Positions 55,004 through 63,884 of a stretch of 64,000 nt of DNA are shown one piece after another. A model generated the notes under the pieces. It saw only the letters and a program-made list of their open reading frames with translations, was not told the origin of the DNA and did no database searches. Numbering within the stretch: position 1 is the stretch's first letter; each line of letters begins with the position of its first letter. The translations under genes were made by a program, and so were the position numbers. The stretch comes from Streptomyces mobaraensis NBRC 13819 = DSM 40847 (GTDB lineage: Bacteria; Actinomycetota; Actinomycetes; Streptomycetales; Streptomycetaceae): NCBI RefSeq assembly GCF_017916255.1, contig NZ_CP072827.1, forward strand, positions 6,349,501 to 6,413,500, read 5' to 3'.

Positions 55004-56086
55004 TCAGCCGTACCCGGGGAGTTCCCACAGCCAGGACAGGGCCGCGATGCCGGGTGCTCCGGCGGGCGGTGCGGTGTCGGTGAAGGACCCGGTGGTGACC
55101 ACGGCCCCCGGGTGGCGGCCGTCCGGGTCGCTGTAACGCCCGGCCCGCAGACCCCACTCCGCGTTGCCCCTGAGCAGCGTCGACAGATGGTCGAGGTGCT
55201 GCCGTAGCGGTCCGCTCGCCGTGGGGAGGACTTGCTCGCGCAGGCGCGCGAACCGGGCCGTGAGGCGGTTGGTCAGTGCGACGGCCTCCTCCAGCGCCTT
55301 GTGTACCGGCAGGCCCCGCTCCTGGGCGAGGATGTCCACCAGGTTCAGCCGGCAGCCGGTGGCGTGCGCGCTGCGCGCGGCCAGCCACCGCTCCTTGCCG
55401 TAGGAGAACAGGTCGTCGTCGAAAGCCGCCGTGGTGAACGCCAGTTCGCGCAACGCCCGTACGGCAGGGGAGGCCATGTCCCGCTCCGGGATCTCCACGC
55501 CGTCGACGATCTCCGCCCAGCAGAGTGTGGCCGGGCCCGCGGCGGTGTGCTGCCGCATGTGCGCGTAGTCGTTCAGCGCAGGCGTCCGGTCCTGGGCCCG
55601 GCACGCGAACTCCCACAACACGCCGTAGAACCACCCCCGGTGTTCCTCGACCACCCGTGCCCACTGCGCGGCGGTACTCCAGGTCCGGCCGCGCTCGGCC
55701 AGATCGCGCACGGCGGCCAGGAGCACGTCCCCGGGCGGCCCCATCACCGCCCGCGGCACCTCCAGCACCCGCAGGACCCGTGAGGCGAGCCTCGCGAAGT
55801 CACCCGGGCGCACGCCGGCCGCGCCCTCGTCGCAGTGGGCGTCGTCGAAGGCGAACATCAGCGTGCACCAGTCCACCGCCAACTGCAGCCGCCCGGCCGG
55901 TGCCCGGGGCATGATGCGTCCGTAGAACTCACCGCAGTCGTTGTTCAGCATCCGCGACCGCTCGGGCTCGCGCAGGCCCAGCCCGAATCCGTTGAGCCAG
56001 CGTCCGCCACGCTCCGTCATCCGCCAGGCATCGGGGTGCGCGGGCGAGGCGAACGGACAGTAGCGGGGCGCGAGCACGACCCGCAC
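55004..56086 (-). CDS. Class I terpene synthase (sesquiterpene-type)
   Basis: A 360-residue all-helical enzyme with the aspartate-rich FDDAHCDE near residue 80, the NSE-type triad DDDLFSYGKE near 225 (first ligand Asp instead of Asn), and a C-terminal GRYSD carrying the Arg-Tyr pair. Length and motifs fit bacterial sesquiterpene cyclases acting on farnesyl diphosphate with Mg2+; the product is not predictable. GTG 56086 was chosen (AGAGGGGG upstream); GTG 56077 is an alternative. It probably works with the facing P450. Confidence 0.93.
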   Translation of the reverse strand: MRVVLAPRYCPFASPAHPDAWRMTERGGRWLNGFGLGLREPERSRMLNNDCGEFYGRIMPRAPAGRLQLAVDWCTLMFAFDDAHCDEGAAGVRPGDFARLASRVLRVLEVPRAVMGPPGDVLLAAVRDLAERGRTWSTAAQWARVVEEHRGWFYGVLWEFACRAQDRTPALNDYAHMRQHTAAGPATLCWAEIVDGVEIPERDMASPAVRALRELAFTTAAFDDDLFSYGKERWLAARSAHATGCRLNLVDILAQERGLPVHKALEEAVALTNRLTARFARLREQVLPTASGPLRQHLDHLSTLLRGNAEWGLRAGRYSDPDGRHPGAVVTTGSFTDTAPPAGAPGIAALSWLWELPGYG

Positions 56087-56383
56087 ACGCGCGCCGCCCC
56101 CTCTTCCAGCACTTGCGCCACCGCCACGTGACTCCTCCCGCGGTCCGCCGTCCCGGGGTGGATACCCACCTGCGCGTCCCCCGGGCCGGGATCCCGGCTC
56201 CGCACATGCGAGCGACCCGTGACCGAAGCACCGCCCCGGCCCCAGGACCGGACAGGTGACCCGCCATCCCCTTGGACCGCGGCCGGATCATCGGCAGGCT
56301 CACCGGCTTCCGCACCACCCACCTCACCCGCTTCGCCACCACCGGTGAGCACCGCCGGCGCTCCGCAAGGCAGTATGGGGACT

Positions 56384-56917
56384 ATGACCGAGATCCACAC
56401 CCCCCGCCTGCTCCTGCGCCGCTGGAGCGACGACGACCTGGCCCCCTTGGCGGACGTCAACGCCGATCCGCACGTCATGCGCTGGATCGACGACGGCTCG
56501 GTCCTCGACGCGGACGGTACGGCGGAGACCGTCGAGCGGTGGGAGGAGGAGTGGGACGAGGAGGGCTTCGGGGTCTTCGCCGTGGAGCTCCTGGGGTCGG
56601 GCGAGCTGGCGGGCGCCGTCGGGCTGTCCGTCCCCGAGTCCCTGCCGGAGGTCCTGCCCGCCGTGGAGATCACCTGGCGGCTCGGCCGGCCCTTCTGGGG
56701 CCAGGGTTACGCCTCCGAAGCCGCCCAGGCCACCCTGGAGTTCGCGCTCCAGGATCGCGGCCTCGACCGGGTCGTCGGCATCGTGCGCCCGGGCGACGCG
56801 GCCTCGAAGAACGTGCTGCGCAAACTCGGTATGGAACCGGAGCGCGCGACGACCCACCCCGTCCACGGCTTCCCCCTGCACATCCACTCCATCGACCTCA
56901 CGGAGTACGCGGCCTGA
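56384..56917 (+). CDS. GNAT-family N-acetyltransferase (RimJ/RimL type)
   Basis: A 177-residue protein opening MTEIHTPRLLLRRW, the typical start of RimJ/RimL-like acetyltransferases, with ITWRLGRPFWGQGYASEA as the acetyl-CoA binding motif and NVLRKLGM near the end. ATG 56384 follows GGGGA; an ATG three codons earlier is possible. Upstream in-frame sequence is Pro/Ser-rich and not part of the fold. Substrate unknown. Confidence 0.92.
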   Translation: MTEIHTPRLLLRRWSDDDLAPLADVNADPHVMRWIDDGSVLDADGTAETVERWEEEWDEEGFGVFAVELLGSGELAGAVGLSVPESLPEVLPAVEITWRLGRPFWGQGYASEAAQATLEFALQDRGLDRVVGIVRPGDAASKNVLRKLGMEPERATTHPVHGFPLHIHSIDLTEYAA

Positions 56918-56952
56918 GCGTTCCCACCCAGTGCTGCGCACCACCGGGAGTA

Positions 56953-56984
56953 GCACGCCGCGCCCCCCGGGGGACGCGGCGTGC
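56953..56984. terminator. Bidirectional terminator hairpin
   Basis: GCACGCCGCG and CGCGGCGTGC flank a C/G-rich centre that can extend the stem, between convergent genes ending at 56917 and 56992. Confidence 0.8.
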
Positions 56985-56991
56985 CCGCGGA

Positions 56992-57525
56992 CTACCAGGT
57001 GAAGGCAGCCGACTGCTTGCCGGTGGCGGTGCAGTAGGAACTGAAGCTGCCGGTGGGCTTGTTGACGGTGAGCTTCAGGGACCAGTTGGTCTCGCTCGGC
57101 GCTCCCCCGAGAGCGGCCGAGTCGGTGGTGTCACCGTCGGACAGCGAGCCGGTGGTGAGCGGAAGCGGACCGAACGAGATCGGGTCGCCCGTGGCCGCGG
57201 CCGCATGCGCGGTGCCGGAGAACCGCACCTCGCTCGTCGCACCGCCGGAGGTCTTGTTCAGCTTCAGCGTGGCGGTCACGGTGTTGGCTTTGAGCGGGTA
57301 CTGGGTGCGGATGTCCGTGGAGTCGACGCGTATCGTCTTGCCGCCGCCGGAGTCCGCGGCGGTGAGTGTGACGGTGCCGACGCCGGCGGAACCGCAGTCG
57401 TACGTGGCCGTCGCCGTCGCCGGAGCGACGGCCGCCGCCGGTCCGGCCAGGGCCAGGGAAGCGGCGAGCGCGCTCGCGGCGGCGATCGAGGTCAGGGCGA
57501 CGCGTCGCGCCGAGAAGCCGTGCAT
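56992..57525 (-). CDS. Small secreted protein
   Basis: A 177-residue protein with a classical Sec signal peptide (HGFSARR, then an Ala/Leu-rich core ending GPAAAVA). The mature part is Thr/Ser/Gly rich, beta-type in appearance, with two Cys (YDCGSAG and SYCTATG) able to form one disulfide. AAGGAG precedes the ATG. No catalytic motif; function unknown. Confidence 0.85.
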   Translation of the reverse strand: MHGFSARRVALTSIAAASALAASLALAGPAAAVAPATATATYDCGSAGVGTVTLTAADSGGGKTIRVDSTDIRTQYPLKANTVTATLKLNKTSGGATSEVRFSGTAHAAAATGDPISFGPLPLTTGSLSDGDTTDSAALGGAPSETNWSLKLTVNKPTGSFSSYCTATGKQSAAFTW

Positions 57526-57732
57526 AGGGTGCTCCTTCGCGGATGTGCCGTGTTCCTGGCGGAACCTGGATACGTGCGAGTGCCGGGCCCGGCGTCTCGA
57601 CCGCAGTAAAGCCCGCGCTTCTCTTGCGGCGGTTGGTGATCGGTTGGCGATTTCTTGGTCCGGTGTCCCCATAGGCCGCGTATGGCACATCCGGGCAAGA
57701 TGGGCTCGAATGTTCCGACTCAGGGAACCCCC

Positions 57733-60375
57733 ATGACCCGAAAAGGAGCAGCGTTGTTTGAACCACGGGATGACGCCCGCGCGCAGTGGCGTGTCGTGCT
57801 CAACGACGAGGGGCAGTACGCGATCTGGCCGGCCACCCGGGAACTGCCCGCCGGCTGGTGGGCGGAGGGTGTCGGCGGGGTACGGGAGCGGTGCCTGGCC
57901 CGGGTGCAGGAAGCGTGGACCGATCCGTGTCCGGTGAGTCTGCGCCGTCGCGTGGCCGAGGGGGTGACCGGCGGTGCTGTCGACGTGACGACGGTCACCG
58001 GGCGGCTGGCGCGCCGGGTGCCGGGGGCGGAAGCCCTGCGCGGGGAGGGGTTCGCCCTGACCTTCGGGGAGTTGGAGGCGGTGTCGAACCGCTGGGCGCG
58101 GTACCTGCGGTCGCTGGGCGTGGGGCGCGGAGCGGTGGTGGGGGTGCTGCTCGGGCGGGGGGCCGACCTGCACGCGGTGACGCTCGGCGTGTGGAAGGCG
58201 GGGGCAGGGTGCCTGCCGCTGGAGACCGAGTCCCCGGTGGCCTCGCTGTGCGCACTGCTCAGCGTCGCGGGGGCGCGGTTCCTGGTCACCGAGATGCCCT
58301 ACGGGGTCGGTGGTTTCGGCGGACGGGTGCGGTACGCGGACGATCCCGAGGTGCGCGGCGTGCTGGCCCGGCTCTCGGACGAGCCGCTCGGAGGGGCACC
58401 GGATCCCGAGGACGTGGCGTATGTGATGCGGGTGCCCGCGGTGGCCGGGCCCCCGCTCGCCGTCGCGGTCCCTCACCGGGGACTGGCACATCACCTCGGC
58501 TCGGTCGCAGCGGAGTTCGCGGGGACGGGTGGCGGCGGTACGGCGGTCTGCGCGCCGGTCGCCTCCGAGGGGGCGGTGACGGGGTTGTGGGCGCCGCTCT
58601 GGGCCGGGCGGCGGGTGCTGCTCGCACCGAGGGCGCTGGACCCGGGGCGGCCCGGCGAGTGGCTCTCGCGGGCCGGAACGTGCGCGTTGCTGGCCATGAC
58701 GGCTTGTCAGCTGGAGCACGTGGTAACACAGTTGGGCGAGGCAGGCGGCGCGGCGCTGGCCCGGCGGTTCGTCGTCACGGGCGGCGCACCCGGACCCGCG
58801 GCGGCCCGACTCGCCCAGCGGCTCGGCCCCGGCCGGCTGCGCACCGCGTACGGGGCGGCCGAGACGTCGTTCGGTCCCCTGCTGCCCCCCGAGCCTGACG
58901 GCGACACCCGGACGCGCGTGCTGGACGGCGATTTCCTGCCGGTTCCGGACGGTGCGGTGGGGGAGCTGTACGTGACCGGCCCGGGCGTGGCGCGTGGCTA
59001 TGTGGGGCGGCCCGCGCTGACGGCGCAGCGGTTCGTGCCGGACCCCTACGGTCCGGCAGGGGCCCGGATGTATCGCACCGGGGAGTCGGCCCGCCGGACG
59101 AGTACGGGTGAGGTGCGGCTGCTCGGCCGTACCGACCGGCAGCTGTGGGTGCGTGGCCACCGGGCCGATCCAGTGGAGACCGAGGAGGCGCTCCACGATC
59201 ACCCGGGCGTCGCCGAGGCCGTCGTCATGGGTGTCGAGGACGCGCCGGGCGTCGTCCGGCTGGCCGCCTACGTGGTGGCGCGCCCCGGCGCGGAGGGGCT
59301 GGACGAGGCGGCTCTGGCGGCCCACTGCGAGCGGCGGGTGCCCGCCCACCTGGTCCCCGCCGACGTCACCCTCGTCGACGAGGTGCCGCGCGGCGCCGAC
59401 GGGCGGGTGGAGCGGTCGGCGCTGCACGGACGGACCGCGGGGCGCGGGCCGGGGGAGCCCGACGGGCGCCGCGGGCGGGCCGACCCCTGGAAGCGCTCGT
59501 TCCGCGGCGGATCCGGCCTCGTCGCTTCGCTGGCGGCGCACCGGGTACCGGGAGTCTGCTTCGCGTTATGGGAGGGCGGGCGCCTGGTGGCGGTCGAGGC
59601 GGCGGGCAGCGACGGCGCGGGCCGGCCGATCACCCCACGCACCGCCTTCCCCGCGGGGCGGCTGAGCCGGCACGTCGCGGCGCTGGGTGCCCTGCGCCTG
59701 GTGGACCAGGGGCTGCTGGCGCTGGACGCCCGGGTCGGCCGCGCCGGGGGCGTCCCGGTCACCTTGGCGGACCTGCTGTGCCGCCGCCGAGCCGATGTGG
59801 GCGCCGCGTTGCTGCCCGGGCTGCTGGAGGACGCCACGGGCGAGGCGCTCGGCCCCCTGCTGCGACGTCTGGTGCTGGGGCCGCTCGGCCTGGACGGCAG
59901 CCGGTTCGGCGCGCCCCCGTCGGGGAACGGCGGCGGCGTGCCCGTGGCCCGGGTGGGTCATGACGCCACCGGCCGGGCGCTGCACGGCGTCGGCCGGTCC
60001 GCCGGTCGGCTCCAACTGTGGGCGACGGCGCCGGATTTGGCCAAGGTGACGTGGGAGCTCCGGCGCTCCCTGCGTGGCGCGCCGTGCGAGCGGGACTCCA
60101 TGGCGCCCGTCGCGGTTCCGTGCCCGGGCGGCCTCCACGGTCTCGCCGCGGAGACCGAGGCCCAGGACGGCGAAGCCCGCGGTGCCCAGGAGGCGTGCGA
60201 TGCCGCCGACGCGGCGCCGCCCGGCTACTACGCGGCGTCGGCGTTCTGCCCGGGCGCGGACCGCGGTCTCGTCGTGCTGGCCAACGGCAGTGCGGGGGGC
60301 CGCGTCGGCAGGGAGATCGCGGCCGGCCTGAAAGAGCGTACGTCATATGACGGACAGCTGCCGGACGGGTGGTGA
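57733..60375 (+). CDS. MbtH - degenerate adenylation - degenerate beta-lactamase-like fusion protein
   Basis: An 880-residue protein of three parts. Residues about 8-70 are an MbtH-like domain with its three Trp: VLNDEGQYAIWP, LPAGWW and EAWTDPCP. Residues about 80-610 follow an adenylation domain, with TAYGAAETSFG, YRTGE, LLGRTDRQLWVRG and GRVERSAL, but core A3 is YVMRVPAVAGPP with no SGTTG-PKG loop and A10 lacks the catalytic Lys. The C-terminal 260 residues resemble class C beta-lactamase-like proteins, with the SxxK site replaced by Arg-Leu-Ser-Arg. Both enzymes therefore appear inactive. TTA codon at 59566-59568 implies bldA control. A TTG at 57754 has the better ribosome site (AAAAGGAG) and may be the true start. 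MbtH proteins chaperone NRPS A domains; no other MbtH is seen in the window. Confidence 0.85.
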   Translation: MTRKGAALFEPRDDARAQWRVVLNDEGQYAIWPATRELPAGWWAEGVGGVRERCLARVQEAWTDPCPVSLRRRVAEGVTGGAVDVTTVTGRLARRVPGAEALRGEGFALTFGELEAVSNRWARYLRSLGVGRGAVVGVLLGRGADLHAVTLGVWKAGAGCLPLETESPVASLCALLSVAGARFLVTEMPYGVGGFGGRVRYADDPEVRGVLARLSDEPLGGAPDPEDVAYVMRVPAVAGPPLAVAVPHRGLAHHLGSVAAEFAGTGGGGTAVCAPVASEGAVTGLWAPLWAGRRVLLAPRALDPGRPGEWLSRAGTCALLAMTACQLEHVVTQLGEAGGAALARRFVVTGGAPGPAAARLAQRLGPGRLRTAYGAAETSFGPLLPPEPDGDTRTRVLDGDFLPVPDGAVGELYVTGPGVARGYVGRPALTAQRFVPDPYGPAGARMYRTGESARRTSTGEVRLLGRTDRQLWVRGHRADPVETEEALHDHPGVAEAVVMGVEDAPGVVRLAAYVVARPGAEGLDEAALAAHCERRVPAHLVPADVTLVDEVPRGADGRVERSALHGRTAGRGPGEPDGRRGRADPWKRSFRGGSGLVASLAAHRVPGVCFALWEGGRLVAVEAAGSDGAGRPITPRTAFPAGRLSRHVAALGALRLVDQGLLALDARVGRAGGVPVTLADLLCRRRADVGAALLPGLLEDATGEALGPLLRRLVLGPLGLDGSRFGAPPSGNGGGVPVARVGHDATGRALHGVGRSAGRLQLWATAPDLAKVTWELRRSLRGAPCERDSMAPVAVPCPGGLHGLAAETEAQDGEARGAQEACDAADAAPPGYYAASAFCPGADRGLVVLANGSAGGRVGREIAAGLKERTSYDGQLPDGW
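60341..60352. promoter_or_regulatory. CGTCATATGACG palindrome before AfsR-like gene
   Basis: A perfect 12-bp palindrome inside the 3' end of the fusion gene, 190 bp before the regulator start, sharing the core GTCATATGAC with the LAL operator at 8479-8492. A second short hairpin, CCGGATC-TC-GATCCGG, follows at 60397-60412. Confidence 0.4.
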
Positions 60376-60540
60376 CGGAACGTCGACGGAAGCCCGCCGG
60401 ATCTCGATCCGGGGCCAACTGACTGGTACGCAGAGTGAGTTGTTGGGCAAGTGTGTTGTCGACGGCGGGTCTGCTCCACACAATGATTTGGCAATGTCTT
60501 CGCGGGGGGCGGGGCGTGCGCGGTCCCGGAAGGAGGCGGA

Positions 60541-63500
60541 GTGGCGCCCCGATTGGCGTTTCAGGTACTGGGGCCGCTCAAGGTGAGCGCGGACGGCAGG
60601 CCACTGCTGTTGCGCAGCGCACGGCAGCGCGCGGTACTGGTCCTGCTGCTCCTCACCCCGGGACGGCCCGTTTCCGTCGAGGCCCTCGCGGAGGCCGTCT
60701 GGCATGGGGACCCGCCCGCCACCGCGCGCAACCAGATAGCCATCTGCGTCTCCGCGCTGCGCAAGACGTTCCGCGACGAGGCGGGCGTGGACGACCTCAT
60801 CGAGACGCTGCTGCCCGGCTATGTGTTGCACAGCGAGGGCCATTACGTCGACGTGGCCGACCTGTACGAGTCGGCCGCGGCCGCCCGGGCCGCCGTCGAG
60901 GCGGGGAACGCGGCGGAGGCCGCGGCACGCTTCGAGCACGCCCTCGCGCTCTGCTCGGGGCCGGTACTCGACGGCGTGGACGGCGGCGCGCTCAGCGGCA
61001 CCGCCGGCAGGATCACCGAGTTGCGGACCAATCTGATCGAGGAGTACGCCACCCTTCGGCTCGGGCAGGGCCACTACCGGTCGGCGGTGGAGTGCCTGGC
61101 CCCGGTCGTCGCCGAACACCCGCTGCGCGAGAACGCCCGCGCCATCCTCATGCGGGCGTACCACCTGTCGGGCCGACGGTCCGAAGCGCTGGACTGCTAC
61201 CGCGAGGGACGCCGCGTCCTCGTCGCCGAACTGGGCGTCGAGCCCGGTCCCGAACTGCGGGAGGCGCACCGCGAGGTGCTGGAGGACGACGGGTGGACCG
61301 CGGCCGTGCCGGGCGCCGTCACTCCGGACGCCGCCCCGGACACCGCGCACGACGCCGCCCCCACGTCCGTCCCCGTCCCGGTCGCCGTGCGTCGCCGGAT
61401 GCCCCTGCCCCCCGAGCCGTTCGTCGGGCGCGAGGCCGAACTGCGGCTCCTGGAGCGGCTCGTGCCGATGGCGCCGGGCCGAACCAGCGGCGCCACGGCC
61501 GGCGTCGTGGCGATCCGCGGGCCGGCCGGGGTCGGCAAGAGCGCGCTGGCCCTGCACTGGGCCGACCGGGCGGCGGAGCACTTCCCCGACGGCCGGCTCT
61601 ACCTGGACCTCGGGGATCCGCGGGGGCCCGGCGGTCATGGCCCGGCCGAGGCGGCTCTGGAGCAGGCGCTCCGCGCGCTCGGGATACCCGGGACCTCGGT
61701 CCCCGCGGATCCCGTGGACCGGGCGGCGCTCTACCACGCCGCCCTCGACGGCAGACGGCTGCTCGTCGTCCTCGACGACGCCCGCTCCCTCGAGCAGATC
61801 CGCCCGTTGCTGCCCGGCCGCGGCCCCGCCCGGGCCCTGGTCACCAGCCGCGACCCGCTGCACGGGCTCGCCGGGACGGCCGACGCGGTGCGGGTGGACC
61901 TCGACGTCATGAGCCGGGCCGAGTGCCTGGACCTGCTCGCCGCCACGATCGGGGAGCACCGGGTGGCCGCCGAACCGGACGCGGCCGAGCGGCTGGTGGA
62001 CCTGTGCGACCGGCTTCCGCTCGCCCTGCGGGTCATCGCCACCCGGCTGCTGTCCGACCACCGGTGGTCGCTGCGCCAGATGGCGGCACGGGTGGAGGAC
62101 CGCCGTGAGCGGGTGAGCACCCTCAGCCCGGGCGAGAGCGGGGTGCGCTCGAGCGTCTGGCTCGGCTACCGGGCGCTCCCCATGCGCGCCGCGCGGCTCT
62201 ACCGGCAGCTTTCCATGCTGGACGTGCCCGACTTCCCGTCGTGGATCGGCGTTCCCGTCCTCGGTGTCACCCCGGAGGTGTCCGAGCGACTGCTGCACCA
62301 ACTCGTCGGTGCCCGGCTCCTGGACGTCCGTCCCGCGCACGGTGGAACGAACCGCTTCCGTTTCCAGGAGGTGATGCGCCGGTTCGCCCGGGAGCGGTGC
62401 CTGGCCGAAGACGACGAGCAGGAGCGCGAACAGACCCTGGAAAGGGTCCTGAACGCCGTGCTCTCGGTGGTGTACGCGGCACAGGAGCAGTTGTACGGGA
62501 GAGGGGAGACCCCGCACAGCTGCCCGCAGTCCCCCGAGCCGGTCCCGGGCGAGACGGTGAGCGAACTCGTCGCCGATCCCATCGAATGGTTCGAAGGGGA
62601 GCGTGAGGCGCTCGGCGCGTTGGTGGTGCAGGCGGTTCGGGAGGGGCGGACGAAGCGCGCGTGGCTCCTCGCCGTCGGAATGGTCCCGTTCTACGAAATA
62701 CGCAACTACCTGGAAGACTGGCGACGCACCGCCGAGTGCGCCCTGGAAGGCGCCCGGCGCGCGGGTGACACCCGCGGGGCGGGCACCATGCTCCGCTCCC
62801 TGGGGACGCTCGCGATCTACCAGCGCCGCTACGAGGAGGCGCGGGAGCGGCTGCTCACCGCCCTGTCCTACCTGGAGCGGAGCGACGACACCCAGGGCCG
62901 GGCCATCGTGCGGCGCAACCTCGCGGTCTGCGCCCGCTTCTACGGCGACCTCACCGAGGCGGCCCGCTACTGCGAGGAGTCCCTGACGCTGTTCCGGCGG
63001 TCCGGGGACAACTCCGGCCTCTCCCACGCGCTGGGGCTGCTCGCCCAGATCGAGATCGAGCAGGGCGATCCGGAACGCGGTGTGGAGCTCAGCAACCAGG
63101 CCATCCAGGTGAGTTACGAGGCGGGGTCGCTGCGCAGCCGCACCCAGAACCTCTACCGCCTGGCGGAGGCGCTGCTCGGAGCGGGCCGGCCGGTGCAGGC
63201 CGAGCGGGTCTGCCACGATGTGGTGGGACTCGCCCGCGGCCAGGGCGACCGGCTCGGGGAGGCCCACGGCCTCTGCGCGCTCGGCGAGGCGCAGTGGCGG
63301 CAGCACCGACCGCACAAGGCCCGTGCCAGCCTGTTGCTGGCGCTGCGCCTCGCCGAGGAGGTGGGCGACCGGTTCCTGCAGGCCCGGATCGTCACCCACC
63401 TCGCCTGCGCGGACGCGGTCCGCGGCGGCACCGGCGCGGGCGAGCCCCTGGACTGGGCCCTGGAGGAGTTCCGTACCCTCAACGCGCCGCTGTGGGAGCG

Positions 63501-63594
63501 GCGCGTCGGCCGGCTGCGCGAGGCGTTGGAGTCGCACGACGCGGTCCATCCCATCGAAGGCGCGTTCCTGGCCTGTCTGCTCGCCGACCGCTGA
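60541..63594 (+). CDS. AfsR/SARP-type large regulator (winged helix - BTAD - NB-ARC - TPR)
   Basis: A 1017-residue protein: OmpR-like winged helix (1-95, FQVLGPLKVSADGRPLLL), BTAD (100-250, ending LGVEPGPELREAHREVL), NTPase with Walker A GPAGVGKS near 328 and LLVVLDDA, then TPR-like repeats (about 690-1000). This layout matches AfsR, a nucleotide-responsive activator. GTG 60541 follows GGAAGGAGG. It is downstream of the MbtH-fusion gene and may control it or genes beyond the window. Confidence 0.92.
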   Translation: MAPRLAFQVLGPLKVSADGRPLLLRSARQRAVLVLLLLTPGRPVSVEALAEAVWHGDPPATARNQIAICVSALRKTFRDEAGVDDLIETLLPGYVLHSEGHYVDVADLYESAAAARAAVEAGNAAEAAARFEHALALCSGPVLDGVDGGALSGTAGRITELRTNLIEEYATLRLGQGHYRSAVECLAPVVAEHPLRENARAILMRAYHLSGRRSEALDCYREGRRVLVAELGVEPGPELREAHREVLEDDGWTAAVPGAVTPDAAPDTAHDAAPTSVPVPVAVRRRMPLPPEPFVGREAELRLLERLVPMAPGRTSGATAGVVAIRGPAGVGKSALALHWADRAAEHFPDGRLYLDLGDPRGPGGHGPAEAALEQALRALGIPGTSVPADPVDRAALYHAALDGRRLLVVLDDARSLEQIRPLLPGRGPARALVTSRDPLHGLAGTADAVRVDLDVMSRAECLDLLAATIGEHRVAAEPDAAERLVDLCDRLPLALRVIATRLLSDHRWSLRQMAARVEDRRERVSTLSPGESGVRSSVWLGYRALPMRAARLYRQLSMLDVPDFPSWIGVPVLGVTPEVSERLLHQLVGARLLDVRPAHGGTNRFRFQEVMRRFARERCLAEDDEQEREQTLERVLNAVLSVVYAAQEQLYGRGETPHSCPQSPEPVPGETVSELVADPIEWFEGEREALGALVVQAVREGRTKRAWLLAVGMVPFYEIRNYLEDWRRTAECALEGARRAGDTRGAGTMLRSLGTLAIYQRRYEEARERLLTALSYLERSDDTQGRAIVRRNLAVCARFYGDLTEAARYCEESLTLFRRSGDNSGLSHALGLLAQIEIEQGDPERGVELSNQAIQVSYEAGSLRSRTQNLYRLAEALLGAGRPVQAERVCHDVVGLARGQGDRLGEAHGLCALGEAQWRQHRPHKARASLLLALRLAEEVGDRFLQARIVTHLACADAVRGGTGAGEPLDWALEEFRTLNAPLWERRVGRLREALESHDAVHPIEGAFLACLLADR

Positions 63595-63630
63595 CGCGCC
63601 CGCCGAGCGCCTCCCGGGCCCGGGTACGCG

Positions 63631-63729
63631 TCACGTCCAGGGCAGGTCGTCCTCGTCCGCCCGGGGCCCGGGGGCGGGGAACGCCGCGGTCCCGGCGGGC
63701 ACTTCGGTGACGGTACGGGGATCGCGCAT
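63631..63729 (-). CDS. 32-residue peptide gene
   Basis: ATG preceded by GTGAGGAGA at ideal distance; the peptide ends in an acidic run followed by LPWT. A -10 hexamer TAGAAT lies upstream at 63796-63801, so it has its own promoter. No family recognised. It could be a precursor or signalling peptide linked to genes beyond the window, or a short regulatory leader. Confidence 0.5.
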   Translation of the reverse strand: MRDPRTVTEVPAGTAAFPAPGPRADEDDLPWT

Positions 63730-63795
63730 GAAGGAATCTCCTCACGGGTGCACCGGAAATGTTTCCCGTAATCCTTGGGATCGTCTTCTGCCGGG

Positions 63796-63801
63796 ATTCT
63801 A
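63796..63801 (-). promoter_or_regulatory. Probable -10 element of the small peptide gene
   Basis: TAGAAT on the minus strand, 67 nt upstream of the peptide start; no clear -35, which is common for Streptomyces promoters. Confidence 0.4.
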
Positions 63802-63884
63802 GTGGCGGGCGTTTTTCTCGTCGTTTCGCCGCTGTTTCGCGCGCTCGAAATCGATCCGATAACACGCGGAGAGGGCCCGGGGAT

